A stretch of DNA of 64,000 nt from NCBI GenBank assembly GCA_030247885.1, contig JAPDRO010000002.1:1302001-1366000 (forward strand), read 5' to 3'. The stretch comes from Taxawa tesnikishii (nom. ined.). Its lineage: Eukaryota > Ascomycota > Dothideomycetes > Dothideales. This document shows, one piece after another, positions 46,805 to 58,369 of the stretch (positions are counted from its first letter, which is position 1; the number at the start of each line of letters is the position of its first letter). The notes beneath the pieces were generated by a model. It did not search any database and was not told the DNA's origin. It saw only the letters and a program-made list of their open reading frames with translations. A program made the translations under genes and the position numbers.

Positions 46805-46840
46805 GGTGACGACTTTGGGTGACGACTTCCCTTTATATAA
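46805..46840 (+). promoter_or_regulatory. Paired GGTGACGACTT boxes and TATA box before the P-loop kinase
   Basis: GGTGACGACTT occurs twice (46805-46815 and 46818-46828), each with a TGACG core as bound by CRE/AP-1-type bZIP factors. A TATATAA box follows at 46834-46840, about 40 bp before the ATG at 46880. The spacing suggests a compact core promoter with a short leader. Confidence 0.45.
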
Positions 46841-46879
46841 GGACCATCGAGCAAAGCTGCTCTTTGGAACCCAAGTCAT

Positions 46880-47701
46880 ATGTTTACCCGCGCACGACTA
46901 CTGAAACCAATCATCTCACTACCCCGTCCCCGACAGTACGCTACAATGGAGTTAGACGACATCGCACAGAAATTGGCGACACGTGCTCTCCGCCGTTACG
47001 ATCAGCTCCCAAATGACATCGAGAACCCAGACAGGAAGTCAAGGCGCCTACTTATCGGCGTAGCTGGTGGACCCGGCTCTGGCAAGAGTACCATGAACAC
47101 TCAGGTTGCTGACATCGTGAGCCGAGACGTCAAGTGCCAGGTGGTAGAGCTTGAGGGCTTCTTCAAACCCAAGTCCGAGCTGAACAAAATGAACGACCCA
47201 GACTATGCACACTTCAGAAGGGGAGCGACGTGGACCATAGACACTGATGGTGTGGTCAACTTCATCCGGAAATGTCGTCAATCGAAACCCGACGAGCTAC
47301 TCAAAGCTCCCAGCTTCAGCGACGAGAAGATGGACCCCGTTCCCGACGGCCAAAGGGTCAACGCTCCCATTCTAATCCTGGACGGAATCTACCTTCTGTC
47401 AAAAGATCAGCCGTGGAGACAGGTTGGAGAGATGCTTGATGAGAGATGGTTCATGCACGTGGTGCCCGAGACCACCAAGGAGAGGATCGCCAAGCGGAGA
47501 GTCGACAACGGTCTTGCGGATGACAAGGACCACGCCCGTGAAATGTACGAGCAACACGATGGCAAGAATTATGAGTATGTGCTCAACAGCATGGGGGACG
47601 TGGATATAATCATCGAGAATCACGAAGATAAGAAGACAGTCAAGGAGACGGAACATGGCAGGAACGACATGACGGGTGGCCTGCAAGACGACACTGTGTG
47701 A
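46880..47701 (+). CDS. P-loop kinase of the uridine kinase / PRK-like group (Yfh7-like)
   Basis: Intronless, 273 aa, unbroken. Walker A is IGVAGGPGSGKST near residue 60. A LEGFF segment stands where pantothenate- and uridine-kinase relatives have DGFH or DGFY. Next come DPDYAHFRRGATWTIDTDG, APSFSDEKMDPV and the Walker-B-like ILILDGIYLL. The ERIAKRRVDNGLADDKDHAR stretch corresponds to the arginine-rich lid. The pattern fits fungal ATP-dependent kinases related to yeast Yfh7 and bacterial FrcK-like proteins; the substrate is not known. The ATG at 46880 opens a basic stretch (MFTRARLLKP) that could be a mitochondrial presequence. A second ATG at 46946 (MELDDIAQK) would give a cytosolic form. Confidence 0.85.
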   Translation: MFTRARLLKPIISLPRPRQYATMELDDIAQKLATRALRRYDQLPNDIENPDRKSRRLLIGVAGGPGSGKSTMNTQVADIVSRDVKCQVVELEGFFKPKSELNKMNDPDYAHFRRGATWTIDTDGVVNFIRKCRQSKPDELLKAPSFSDEKMDPVPDGQRVNAPILILDGIYLLSKDQPWRQVGEMLDERWFMHVVPETTKERIAKRRVDNGLADDKDHAREMYEQHDGKNYEYVLNSMGDVDIIIENHEDKKTVKETEHGRNDMTGGLQDDTV

Positions 47702-48532
47702 TGCAAACTCATTGCACATCCGGGTGAGATGGGCTGGCTCATTTACTGAAAGGTGGCGACATATCGTTAACGAAGATAATGAAATTCACAACGTTCGAAA
47801 CAACTGTACCTGTAGCCTTGTCATACACACCACTGTCTCTTTTCTCCGATGGCGCGACTTGACCTTTGGGCTGTATGCTGGTAAGTCGACTATCCGCTGC
47901 ACGTGGGCGTCAAAGCATCTTCTTTCGCACCCACGAAGGCAGATCTTCTGGCGTTTTCATCACACAACGACAATCTTCTCCAATTCGGGGCACTGAGCTC
48001 TGCTACCGAACAGAAAGGGAGGATGCTCCACACAGCCCCACATCGGACTACCCCAGACGCCCCAGATTCCCTCCACGCGGTAGCAGTGTCTATCCCATGC
48101 CGAGTCTCAGTTCTCTCAAACGTGCCATCTTGGACTCACTGGAGCAGTGAAAGCCCAGCGTGCCATGGTCAGAGAGGTGGAATGGCTAAGGAGTGGGTGG
48201 CTGAGGAGTGGAGGTACAATCGACAAACTGCAACGCGACAATCCCTGCAGCCTTCCTCCAACCTCCTCCCCGGATCCACAATGCCAATCAGCGGCAGCTC
48301 ACTCGCTAGAACGATTTCCCGCTCCCGAGTACGTACACCTTGCCACGTTTTTCAAGCCAAGCGCTGTATAGATATGGCTACCCCAACGGTTCGTTTGGGG
48401 TTGCGTCGCCAAGCGCAAGCGAGATGACGATCTGGATCACTATAGACGGAACTCATATAGCATTGCTCTGGCCATCCAGGGCGCAGCACCTCCTGTTCGT
48501 TATCATTGCTGCAGCCAAGACCGATTGCTATA
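47702..48532. other. Intergenic region upstream of the second MFS gene
   Basis: 831 bp between two plus-strand genes. Open frames here are short and unrelated to known families. I see no RNA gene. Confidence 0.5.
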
Positions 48533-50341
48533 ATGGGGTTCTTTGGTATACTCGAAGACCACAAGCTTCCCCACGTCCCTGGCACTGTCATTCTCAATGA
48601 ACAGAGTGCCCATTCAGAAGATGTTACTGCTGGTCTGAAACATGGAACAGGCCGGAACTCTCACATTGTTCTCGTGCCGGTCAGTCAAAACACGGAAGTC
48701 AGCACCAAAAGGAATATCGCTAACAGTATGCGGTAAAGCAACCCTCGGAGGATCCAAATGACCCGTTGAATTGGTCGTTCACGAAGAAGTTTGCCATCAT
48801 GGCGATTGTCGGATTCGGTTCCATTCTTTACGCATCGACGGTTGGGCCTCTGCTCAACGCAAGTCTGCTGGTCTTATCTCTACAGTTCAACAAGTCCATC
48901 GGCGACATCACACTTATCTCTGGCTATCAACTCATCGTGGTGAGTAAGAGCGTCTTCCGCTTGAGACCACAGCAGCTGAATGTGGATTACCTTAGGTGGG
49001 CGGCTCCGGACCGTTCGTCTGCGCAGCAGGCCGCAAGTGGGGCAAACGTCCGATGCTCTTGATCTCCGGCATGTTTGGCCTGGTTGGATCCCTCATCGTC
49101 TCTTGCACCAATTCCTACGAAGGGCTGCTCGCCGGCCGAATCATCCAGGGAGGTTGCACCAGCGCATTTGAGTCGCTGGTCGTTACAATGATCGGCGATC
49201 TGTTCTTTGTTCACGAGCGCGGGATATACATGGGCTGGATCCAATTCATTCTAGGCTGCGCATCGAACTTTTCGTCGGTAGTCTGCGGAGCCATCACAAA
49301 CCATCTAGGCTGGAAGTACCTGTTCCACTTCATGGTTATGTGTAGCGGCATCCAGATCATTTTGATGTATCTGTTCTGTCCGGAGACAACGTACCTGAGA
49401 GATCGCCGATACGAGACCGACGAGCTCGTCGAGGAAAACCTTAAAGATCTTGCAGCAGTGGAACAAAGACATGAGAACAAGATCACCCATCACGAGAAGG
49501 CAACCGACGATCTCGAACCAGTGACGACCATGGACACGCTTGAGTCGAGAGCAGGGCGTTCGCTGGCGCCTCCAAAAAGACGTTCTGGCAAGAACTCGCC
49601 ATCTTTACGGGGACCTACTCGGACGACAACTTCCTCAAGCTTTGCGCAGCACCATTCGTCGTTTGCGCCAACCTCGCAGTTTTGTGGACGGTGGTCGTTA
49701 CTGGTGCCATTGTGGCCTTGTACGTGGCTCAGGCCTACGTGCTTGCTCAGATCTTCAGCTACCCTCCCTACAACCTTTCTCCGGAAGGTGTTGGCTACCT
49801 CTCATTAGGTCCGTTTATCGGCGGCACGCTCGGGTCCCTGGTCATGGCATTCTCCATAGATCCCGTCATCACATGGGCTTCCCGGAAGAACAAGGGCGTG
49901 TATGAGCCCGAGTACCGCCTTATTCCCATGGCCCTTGGGCTGCTTGCAGGTACCGGATTGGTTCTCTTTGGCGTCCTTTGCCAGAACCTAGCCAGCTATT
50001 ACGCCACAGCTACCGCGCACGGGCTTGCCCTCTTCGGCATTCTTTGCGTTACCGTTCCCGCAAGCACGTATATTCTTGATGCGTACAGGGAGATGGGAAA
50101 CGAAGTCTTCATCGCCAACATGGTATTCAAGAACTTTGTCTTCTACAGTCTCAGTTACTTCGTCAACAGCTGGACCGCGTCGGCCGGCCCCGAAGTAGTC
50201 TTCTGCACATTCGGCGGAATCGCGTACGCGTTTGTGGTGTCGACGCCCATTGTGTACGTTTTCGGGAAAAAGTACCGCAGTTATTGGGCAAGGAACAATG
50301 TTTTGAAGAAGTTGAATATCCGGACGCATGCGGAACTGTAA
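48533..50341 (+). CDS. MFS transporter, DHA1-like
   Basis: Multi-spanning proton antiporter of the drug:H+ antiporter group, likely at the plasma membrane. Exons 48533-48679, 48739-48939 and 48996-50341, with introns of 59 and 56 bp. Signs: MGFFGILEDHKLPHVPGTV start, DPNDPLNWS before span 1, the AAGRKWGKRP loop 2-3 motif, GRIIQGGCTSAFESL in span 4, and a long charged central loop. The frame breaks in that loop at the A run 49574-49578; one more A gives PPKKTFWQELAIFTGTYSDD and 564 aa. The first intron has two possible acceptors 12 nt apart, both in frame, which would add or drop four residues. Neighbours are a membrane protein and a GH3 enzyme on the opposite strand. Confidence 0.92.
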
Positions 50342-50498
50342 TGAGACGGGAGCGGAGTGGAGGGTTTTCGCAATACGCACAGTGTTCATCGGCAGTCTTG
50401 TTCTGAGACCAACAGTAATCAGACTCTGCAGCACATGTACATTAGCACGTGTTTACCTAGCAGAACTGCCTATCCGTAGGTTGAATCATAGGATAACT

Positions 50499-51677
50499 TC
50501 AACCTTTGCGCTCTGCCTGGCGCGAGCCTGATAAGCTCCATTCCTTCCTTCTCCGCAACCCTATACTGGAACTTCCCCTCTTACTTAGCGCATTTTGCAG
50601 CTCCGACTCTGAATAGGCCCCGGTATGTGGACCCAGTTCTTCCTTCATTGCTTCCGCCAAATCTGCAATCGCGCGCCAAGTCCCCATCGTCCTCCCCTTG
50701 CGCACAAGCTGGCTGCCCCACTGCGTATCCAGCCAAACACAATATGTACCAAACCCCCACATGAAGAAGAACGACATAGACATTAATATCCAGGTGCTGG
50801 AGAACCCCCACTGGTATCCAAAAGTAGGCGTACAGATGACCTCGCCCGTCGCCCGCCTGGTGACGTTGTTCAAACGGTCCGACGGCCCAGTGGTGGAGTA
50901 CGGAACGGCGGTGCCGTTTTGGAAACTCCAAAGGGCTTCCTGCGCTTGTATATAGCCCGTCATTCCGTCCAGAGCCGTCGGCAAGGCGAGTAGCACAGCC
51001 ATCGTTATCCCTAGCCACAGCATGATGAGTTTCGGCCGCCAGCCCTTCAGTTCAAAGACCGCTTTGAGCAGCGGAAGGAAGGAGTAGACGATGGTGTGGT
51101 GCAGCGAGAGCGTGGCAAAGAGTTCGTAGCTCACTCCAGTCATCTCAGCAACCCGCAGCAATGAGTTGGTGATGATACGGTAGATGAGGATGCCGAACAG
51201 CGCGGTACCGCCCCGTCCGATTACGGCATTCCATGCCAGGTCAATCCCCTTCGCCTGCCCAAGCGTGAAGTTTCCGTAGACTGTATCGGGCGCCAGAGCG
51301 TTGTCGAGGTTGTTCGCTGCTGTGCATTTCTCGGGCCCGTCATAAGTGGCAGCATCCGCGAATCCATATAGGTAGGCAAGCAACGGCGCAGCGAAGAACA
51401 CGACGCCGGCACCGACTCCAACGGAAGTTTGGCAAAGCGCTCGTTGCAATCGCGTCCGCCTCGCTGTTGCGAATGTGCGGGGTGGAAGATGGTGGTTATC
51501 GAGGTCCTTGGCATCGTACTGGGCACTTTCGAGATTTGACACTGAAGAGTATGACTTCCCATTGGTGAGGCCGTCTGCTACCGAATGGTTAACCTCTTCA
51601 TAATGGTAGTTAGCCATTTTTTGAACAGAGATGATTGTTGTTGAGGACAGGCGGGCGGGCAGGGTGTAGATATGCAT
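50499..51677 (-). CDS. Uncharacterised multi-pass membrane protein
   Basis: Intronless, up to 392 aa, unbroken. Not recognised. It has about six hydrophobic segments: VGVGAGVVFFAAPLLAYLYG, then ones around GGTALFGILIYRIITN, LHHTIVYSFLPLLKAVF, LIMLWLGITMAVLLALP and WILMSMSFFFMWGFGTYCVW. A luminal-type loop with NNVT and NGT sequons lies between the fourth and fifth, and the C-terminal tail is basic. A likely start is the ATG at 51617 (MANYHYEEV); the upstream ATG at 51677 would add 20 residues. It is convergent with the MFS gene and lies downstream of the GH3 gene on the same strand. Function unknown; a fungal-restricted family seems likely. Confidence 0.8.
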   Translation of the reverse strand: MHIYTLPARLSSTTIISVQKMANYHYEEVNHSVADGLTNGKSYSSVSNLESAQYDAKDLDNHHLPPRTFATARRTRLQRALCQTSVGVGAGVVFFAAPLLAYLYGFADAATYDGPEKCTAANNLDNALAPDTVYGNFTLGQAKGIDLAWNAVIGRGGTALFGILIYRIITNSLLRVAEMTGVSYELFATLSLHHTIVYSFLPLLKAVFELKGWRPKLIMLWLGITMAVLLALPTALDGMTGYIQAQEALWSFQNGTAVPYSTTGPSDRLNNVTRRATGEVICTPTFGYQWGFSSTWILMSMSFFFMWGFGTYCVWLDTQWGSQLVRKGRTMGTWRAIADLAEAMKEELGPHTGAYSESELQNALSKRGSSSIGLRRRKEWSLSGSRQAERKG

Positions 51678-51915
51678 GGCTTGTATTCAAAAATAGTACC
51701 TGCGCCTCAAATTAAGGGGGCGCAGTGATGCCCAAGCCCTGTACATGCATGCGCGAGTCAGTACCGTCGCCCATTAAACTGAAAGTTTAATGAATGGTAT
51801 ATACGTTATGTAGGATTGCAGTTGCTGCAGCTTTTGCGATACTGCAAGATGGTCTTGGCCTATCTTTGAGAATGGCTTCGCGTCAGGGCAGACAATCGTG
51901 CGATACCACGAGGGA

Positions 51916-54125
51916 TCACCGCCATCTGACAACGCTTTCGCAGGGAACGACTGTTAACGCGCTCCTTTCGTCGCCTTCAAATCGAGAAGCCCAGATGGAG
52001 TAGTGTCCTGCAGTCAGCTCATAGCAGCTTGTAGCGGACTTCCAATGCGCCATTGGGTCAGCGCGACATTGCACCTCGACGCTTGACTCTTCTCCAGGCT
52101 CGATGACCTTTTTCATGAATCCAAGCAATACCCGCTTGTAGTCGCCTTCAGACCCTTCCTTCAGCCCCCATATATCTGCAACACCACGCTTGAAGGGCGG
52201 TTCCCGATGTTACGGACAGCTACACTGACAGAAAAGAATCGCTCATGTAAGACCTTGGGGCAACGCAGTTGATCCTTCTGGATCTCGATATGGCCATATC
52301 CGAGTCCAAAGCCAAAGGGGTAGACTGCTGTTTTATTGATCTTCTGCAGGTAACGGTAGCCCCAGTACCGGTCATACTTGATCTTCTTAGCATTGATATC
52401 CCAGACCGGCAGGTCTTCCTCGGACTCGGGTACAGAGAATGTAAGTCTGCCCGAAGGCTCGGCATCGCCCCAAAGCACATCCTGCAGTGCGTGGCCGATC
52501 TGGCAGCCACCGTACCAAGCCCATAAGATAGCGGCAAAGCCGTTCCTGATCTCAGAAGGCAGTAGCACGGTACTGCTCGCCTCCAGTACGAGCACAGCAC
52601 GTTCGCCCACAGCTGTTGCAATGGCCTTGCAGAGCTTTTCGTTGTGTGCGTTGAGTCCCAGGTGTTGACGGTCTCCACCCATCTTGCGCCCACTTGCTTT
52701 CATCATCCAGGCAAAGAACGACATCGCCTTTACTGCCGGCCAGGAACCAAACCAACCGGGCAGTACGGTCTGGTTGAGCTTCTCATCGGTGTTCATAATA
52801 TGCTCTCCTTCCTCATAGCTTGTGTAGCCCGAGATGAGCACGCAGATGTCTGCAGCCTCTGCTGTGCGAACTGCCGCATCGATGTTTGTTCCATCACTGA
52901 ACATTGTCTCAATGTCCGGATTGGAGAGGAAGCCCTGCAGTGGGGATATAACCTCCTTGTCGTCGACGTACGAGGACCCAAAGTCTCCCGTCTGTATGGA
53001 GTTCGCCAGTGCTCCAACGACAGCCACCTTCTTGACCCGGCTCTTCTGCAGAGGCAGGAACGGAACGGATAAAGGCTCACTGTTTTTGAGCAACACCATG
53101 GACTCTGTCGCTACTCTTCTTGCCAGTTTGCGATGCGCTTCGCTGCCGACCACAGAGATATCAGGAGTCGGAACGTCAAGAAATCTCTCATGATATCTCA
53201 ATTGAGCTGCGAGTGTCCTTAGACAAGATTTCTTGACGTCCGTCCAGTCAAGGGAACCATTCTTCAAGGCGTCTGGTAGAGTTCTGGACCTGATCTGCTT
53301 GACTGGAAACTCAATGTCGCAGCCAGCCTTGACGGAGCCCGGTCCGTCGCGGATTCCCCAAACGAAGTCATCGACAACCACTAAGTCAGGTCTGTTCCAC
53401 TCTTCCCTGAGAATACCGGTGAGTAGCCTGTGGCTGTCGCCGCAAGCAGTCCCATTTACCGCGTTGTAAGCGCTCATCACACTCTCTATCCCTGCCTCCG
53501 TGACGATCTGTTTGAAGTGAGGTAGGTAACATTCGTGCAGTGTCTCGTCGTCCACCTCAACATCAACAGTAAAGCGGGCATTTTCCATCGAGTTGAGGGC
53601 AAAATGCTTCACGCAAGCCATGGCATGCTCCCGTGCTCCACGTGCCAAAGCTGAGCCCATAGTCCCCAGGACAAGTGGATCTTCGCCGTAAGATTCCTGA
53701 GCTCTTCCCCAACCTGGATGCCGTGCGAGGTTGACGCAAATACCGGCAAAGAAGTTCCCGCCTTGAGCTCTGCATTCCGCGCCCATCGCGTGACCGACTT
53801 CCTCCTCCAGCGCCGGATCCCAAGTACCTGCACGAGCAGCAGCAACTGGAAAGGCGGTGGAGTGACCGAGGAGTACGCCTCGCGGACCGTCAGTGAATTG
53901 TATACCGGGGATCCCCAGACGTGGAATGACACCAGAAGGGCATGGAGTTCTGCCATAGCCATTCCAAGCAATCTTAAAAACGAACCGGAAGAAGGTATCG
54001 TCACCCTGAAGAAGGCCGAGACGTTCAGACTCGGTAAGTTGATCGTACAATGCTTGAGCGGCCGATTCGGGGGTCTCGGAACCATCTCGAATGGCGTGGA
54101 CAAGATTGCTGAAGGTCTCGGTCAT
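51916..54125 (-). CDS. GH3 beta-glucosidase-like glycoside hydrolase, probably intracellular
   Basis: Hydrolyses beta-linked glucosides or related sugars. No intron. Order: GH3 N-terminal barrel (FTDGPRGVLL; GWGRAQESYGEDP; CVKHFALNSMENARF), then the C-terminal alpha/beta sandwich (LLKNSEPLSVPF; ADICVLISG; AILWAWYGGCQIGHALQDVL; GDAEPSGRLTFSVPE) and a fibronectin-III-like end. The expected nucleophile Asp lies in LVVVDDFVWGIRDG, where common beta-glucosidases have SDW, so this is a divergent GH3 branch. There is no signal peptide at the start at 54125. The frame breaks at the C run 52165-52169 (G run in the gene), just before the last domain; one more base restores GGLKEGSEGDYKRVLLGFMK and 736 aa, ending at 51916. 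Confidence 0.92.
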
Positions 54126-54667
54126 GTTGAATTTGCAATCTCGTTATCTTCTGCCTAAACGTCAAAGCAGCTTTGTTTGAGTGATGTTACGGGATGCAAG
54201 CTGTTGTGTTAGAACGGCTAACCCACAAAGCTGGCGAAAAGGTAACTGATTCCGTTTAAGACATCAGAGTACCTGGTTCAGATGATTGTAGTGGTTCCGT
54301 CTACCGTTTCTGCCCCTTCTCAAACTGAAGAGGCAACGACGATACGAGATCTTAGCACTGGGGTGTGCACGCAGTAGAAGGTTGTTAGAGAGCTGCGGGG
54401 CTTTAAACAGCGTCACTGCACGAGCACCTTCGTTATACATTGAAAGCGACTCAGCATGGCTGTCTATCGCTTGCATGGTGTAGTACATATCATCAACAAC
54501 CTAGTGTTGATTGGAGTCCATACATCAGATCTCGTACAATCGAGCGGAACTGTGTCTGACTTACTGCCTTGTGCAGATGTAGCACGCCAACATTTGCTCT
54601 CGATCTGCACAGGACCACGATTAATTTTTTATCTGTATATAATGTGTAACAAGAATTTCTTTTATTC
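54126..54667. other. Intergenic region before tRNA-Pro
   Basis: 542 bp holding the GH3 promoter at its left and the upstream region of tRNA-Pro at its right. The last 60 bp are AT-rich. No gene is supported. Confidence 0.5.
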
Positions 54668-54755
54668 GGCCTGATGGTCTAGTGGTATGATTCTCGCTTT
54701 GGGTACAACAATACTCGGTTGCAAGAGGCCCCGTGTTCGATCCACGGTCAGGCCC
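54668..54755 (+). tRNA. tRNA-Pro (TGG), with intron
   Basis: The acceptor stem GGCCTGA pairs fully with TCAGGCC, and the T arm CCGTG-TTCGATC-CACGG is perfect. Boxes A (TGGTCTAGTGGTATGAT) and B (GTTCGATCC) are visible. The anticodon TGG is at 54700-54702, and an intron of about 16 nt follows position 37. The anticodon stem has one C-A mismatch (CTCGC/GCAAG), where other fungal tRNA-Pro have GCGAG. T-rich runs follow at 54758 and 54767. Confidence 0.88.
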
Positions 54756-54891
54756 ATGTTTTGGACTTTTGCACGATGGAGTGTCATGGCTCATAGCAAG
54801 CTGCAGAGATGTTCTGGAAACGCATTGGTGCGAGGGATGTGACCGGCAGGTGAGGGTTTCGCTGGGCACGCAGCTCAGCTAAGGTACGGAA

Positions 54892-54987
54892 GAGCTCGGA
54901 ACAGGTAGAAGTGCTCGGCCCCCACAAAGTGAGGGCCGTATAGCGGTAGGTACTCCGTGCGTGAATAAAGCTACCTGTTCTGAGCTC
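54892..54987. repeat. Fold-back arm inside the TIR element
   Basis: GAGCTCGGAACAGGTAG at 54892-54908 pairs, with one mismatch, with CTACCTGTTCTGAGCTC at 54971-54987, around a 62-nt loop. Confidence 0.75.
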
Positions 54988-55070
54988 TGTGGGGGTAGTC
55001 TGTGCATACGCTTGGCACAACCTCACCTCAGGTAGGATTTCGCGGAAGCCGTCGGAAAATCCTATTTGTT

Positions 55071-55409
55071 GCAGCTCAGCTAAGGTAGAGATTTAGTAAG
55101 CTAAGGTAGACCTACAAAAGCTCGGCAAAGTTTAGCTAAGGTAGAATTTACCGACAACTTTGGCGACTTTAGCGGAATTCTACTCTAAGTAAAGTAGTAT
55201 TAGTAGTTTATACTAACTATATAATAAGTATATTCTAGGTATATACCGAACGTATACTATACTTATATAAAGCATATATATAGTATATACTAAAAGTTTA
55301 AGATAGGTAGCTTTTTTACGCGAGGGGTACTCGGCTCCTTTTTAATAGGGTCGGGATTTACCGAGAATTTCTACCTTAGCTCACTAAATCTCTACCTTAG
55401 CTAAGCTGC
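55071..55409. repeat. Inner inverted repeat pair nested in the TIR element
   Basis: About 40 bp at 55071-55110 recurs inverted at 55370-55409 with about two mismatches; both arms contain AGCTAAGGTAGAGATTTAGT. The arms carry the same GCAGCT...AGCTAAGGTA unit as the outer ends. This suggests a related copy inserted into, or duplicated within, the outer element. I see no target duplication around this inner unit. Confidence 0.75.
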
Positions 55410-55597
55410 GTACCCCTGACCGAATCTGTACCTTATCTGAGCTGCGACCCGGGTTTCGCTGTGGATCTTGGAAACGCGGGATTCGGTCTGCTACTAGAGG
55501 TGAGTGTTTCTTCCGCTCATTCCCGCGTCCTGCGTCGTTTCAGTCCCGGCCCACCGATGAATGTTATTTATGCATATAACACATTGCCCTTCGTCAA

Positions 55598-55694
55598 GGC
55601 GAGATGGCCGAGCGGTCTAAGGCGCTGTCTTAAGGAACATCAATTCCGAAACCGGCAGTCCGAAAGGGCGTGGGTTCGAATCCCACTCTTGTCA
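55598..55694 (+). tRNA. tRNA-Leu (AAG), with intron
   Basis: Class II tRNA. The acceptor GGCGAGA pairs with TCTTGTC using two G-U pairs. The D arm box A is TGGCCGAGCGGTCTAAGGC, and the T arm GTGGG-TTCGAAT-CCCAC is perfect. The anticodon AAG is at 55632-55634, followed by an intron of roughly a dozen nt before the GGCAG strand of the anticodon stem. A long variable arm is present. A TTTT run follows shortly after the 3' end. Confidence 0.9.
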
Positions 55695-56020
55695 TCATAT
55701 GTTTTGCCCGTCCGCGTTCAATTTGGTGGTGTTAAACATGCTGCGTGATGCCTGCTAAGGCAGTGCAACGTACGCGACTTGGTGTACCTAACTTTTGCAC
55801 AGATGCGTTGGCGAGGAAGCGGCACGAAATCATCTTTGTCATTATGAGAGCAGTGCAAGTCATGCTCCAGTGGGTCGTTGGCCGTGGAGATATGTGATAT
55901 TTGCCAGCATTATGTTGCTCTTGACCGCCCAGTCGACGACCGTGTAGATACATATCCACAATTCAGCAGTACAGCGTCTCATATGCCTCCGACCTGGCGC
56001 CCCTGCAGGAGTCTTTCTTT
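55695..56020. other. Intergenic region between tRNA-Leu and the carboxylesterase gene
   Basis: 326 bp containing the 3' regions of both neighbours. Nothing else is seen. Confidence 0.5.

Positions 56021-58369
<2,349 letters not shown>

Larger units (their letters stand above)
46115..46879. other. Intergenic region, hexokinase to P-loop kinase
   Basis: 765 bp with a decamer repeat and promoter motifs of the following gene, listed separately. No gene is supported. Confidence 0.5.
54865..55450. mobile_element. Non-autonomous TIR element (Mutator-like MITE) with 11-bp target duplication
   Basis: A 586-bp non-coding element whose ends are inverted: the left end contains CGCAGCTCAGCTAAGGTAC and the right end, reversed, CGCAGCTCAGATAAGGTAC. 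It is bounded by an exact 11-bp direct repeat, GGGTTTCGCTG, at 54854-54864 and 55451-55461. Direct repeats of 9-11 bp are typical of Mutator-like elements. The core (about 55180-55300) is very rich in TpA, as expected after repeat-induced point mutation. It has no transposase. It lies between two tRNA genes. The family assignment rests on duplication length only. Confidence 0.75.
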
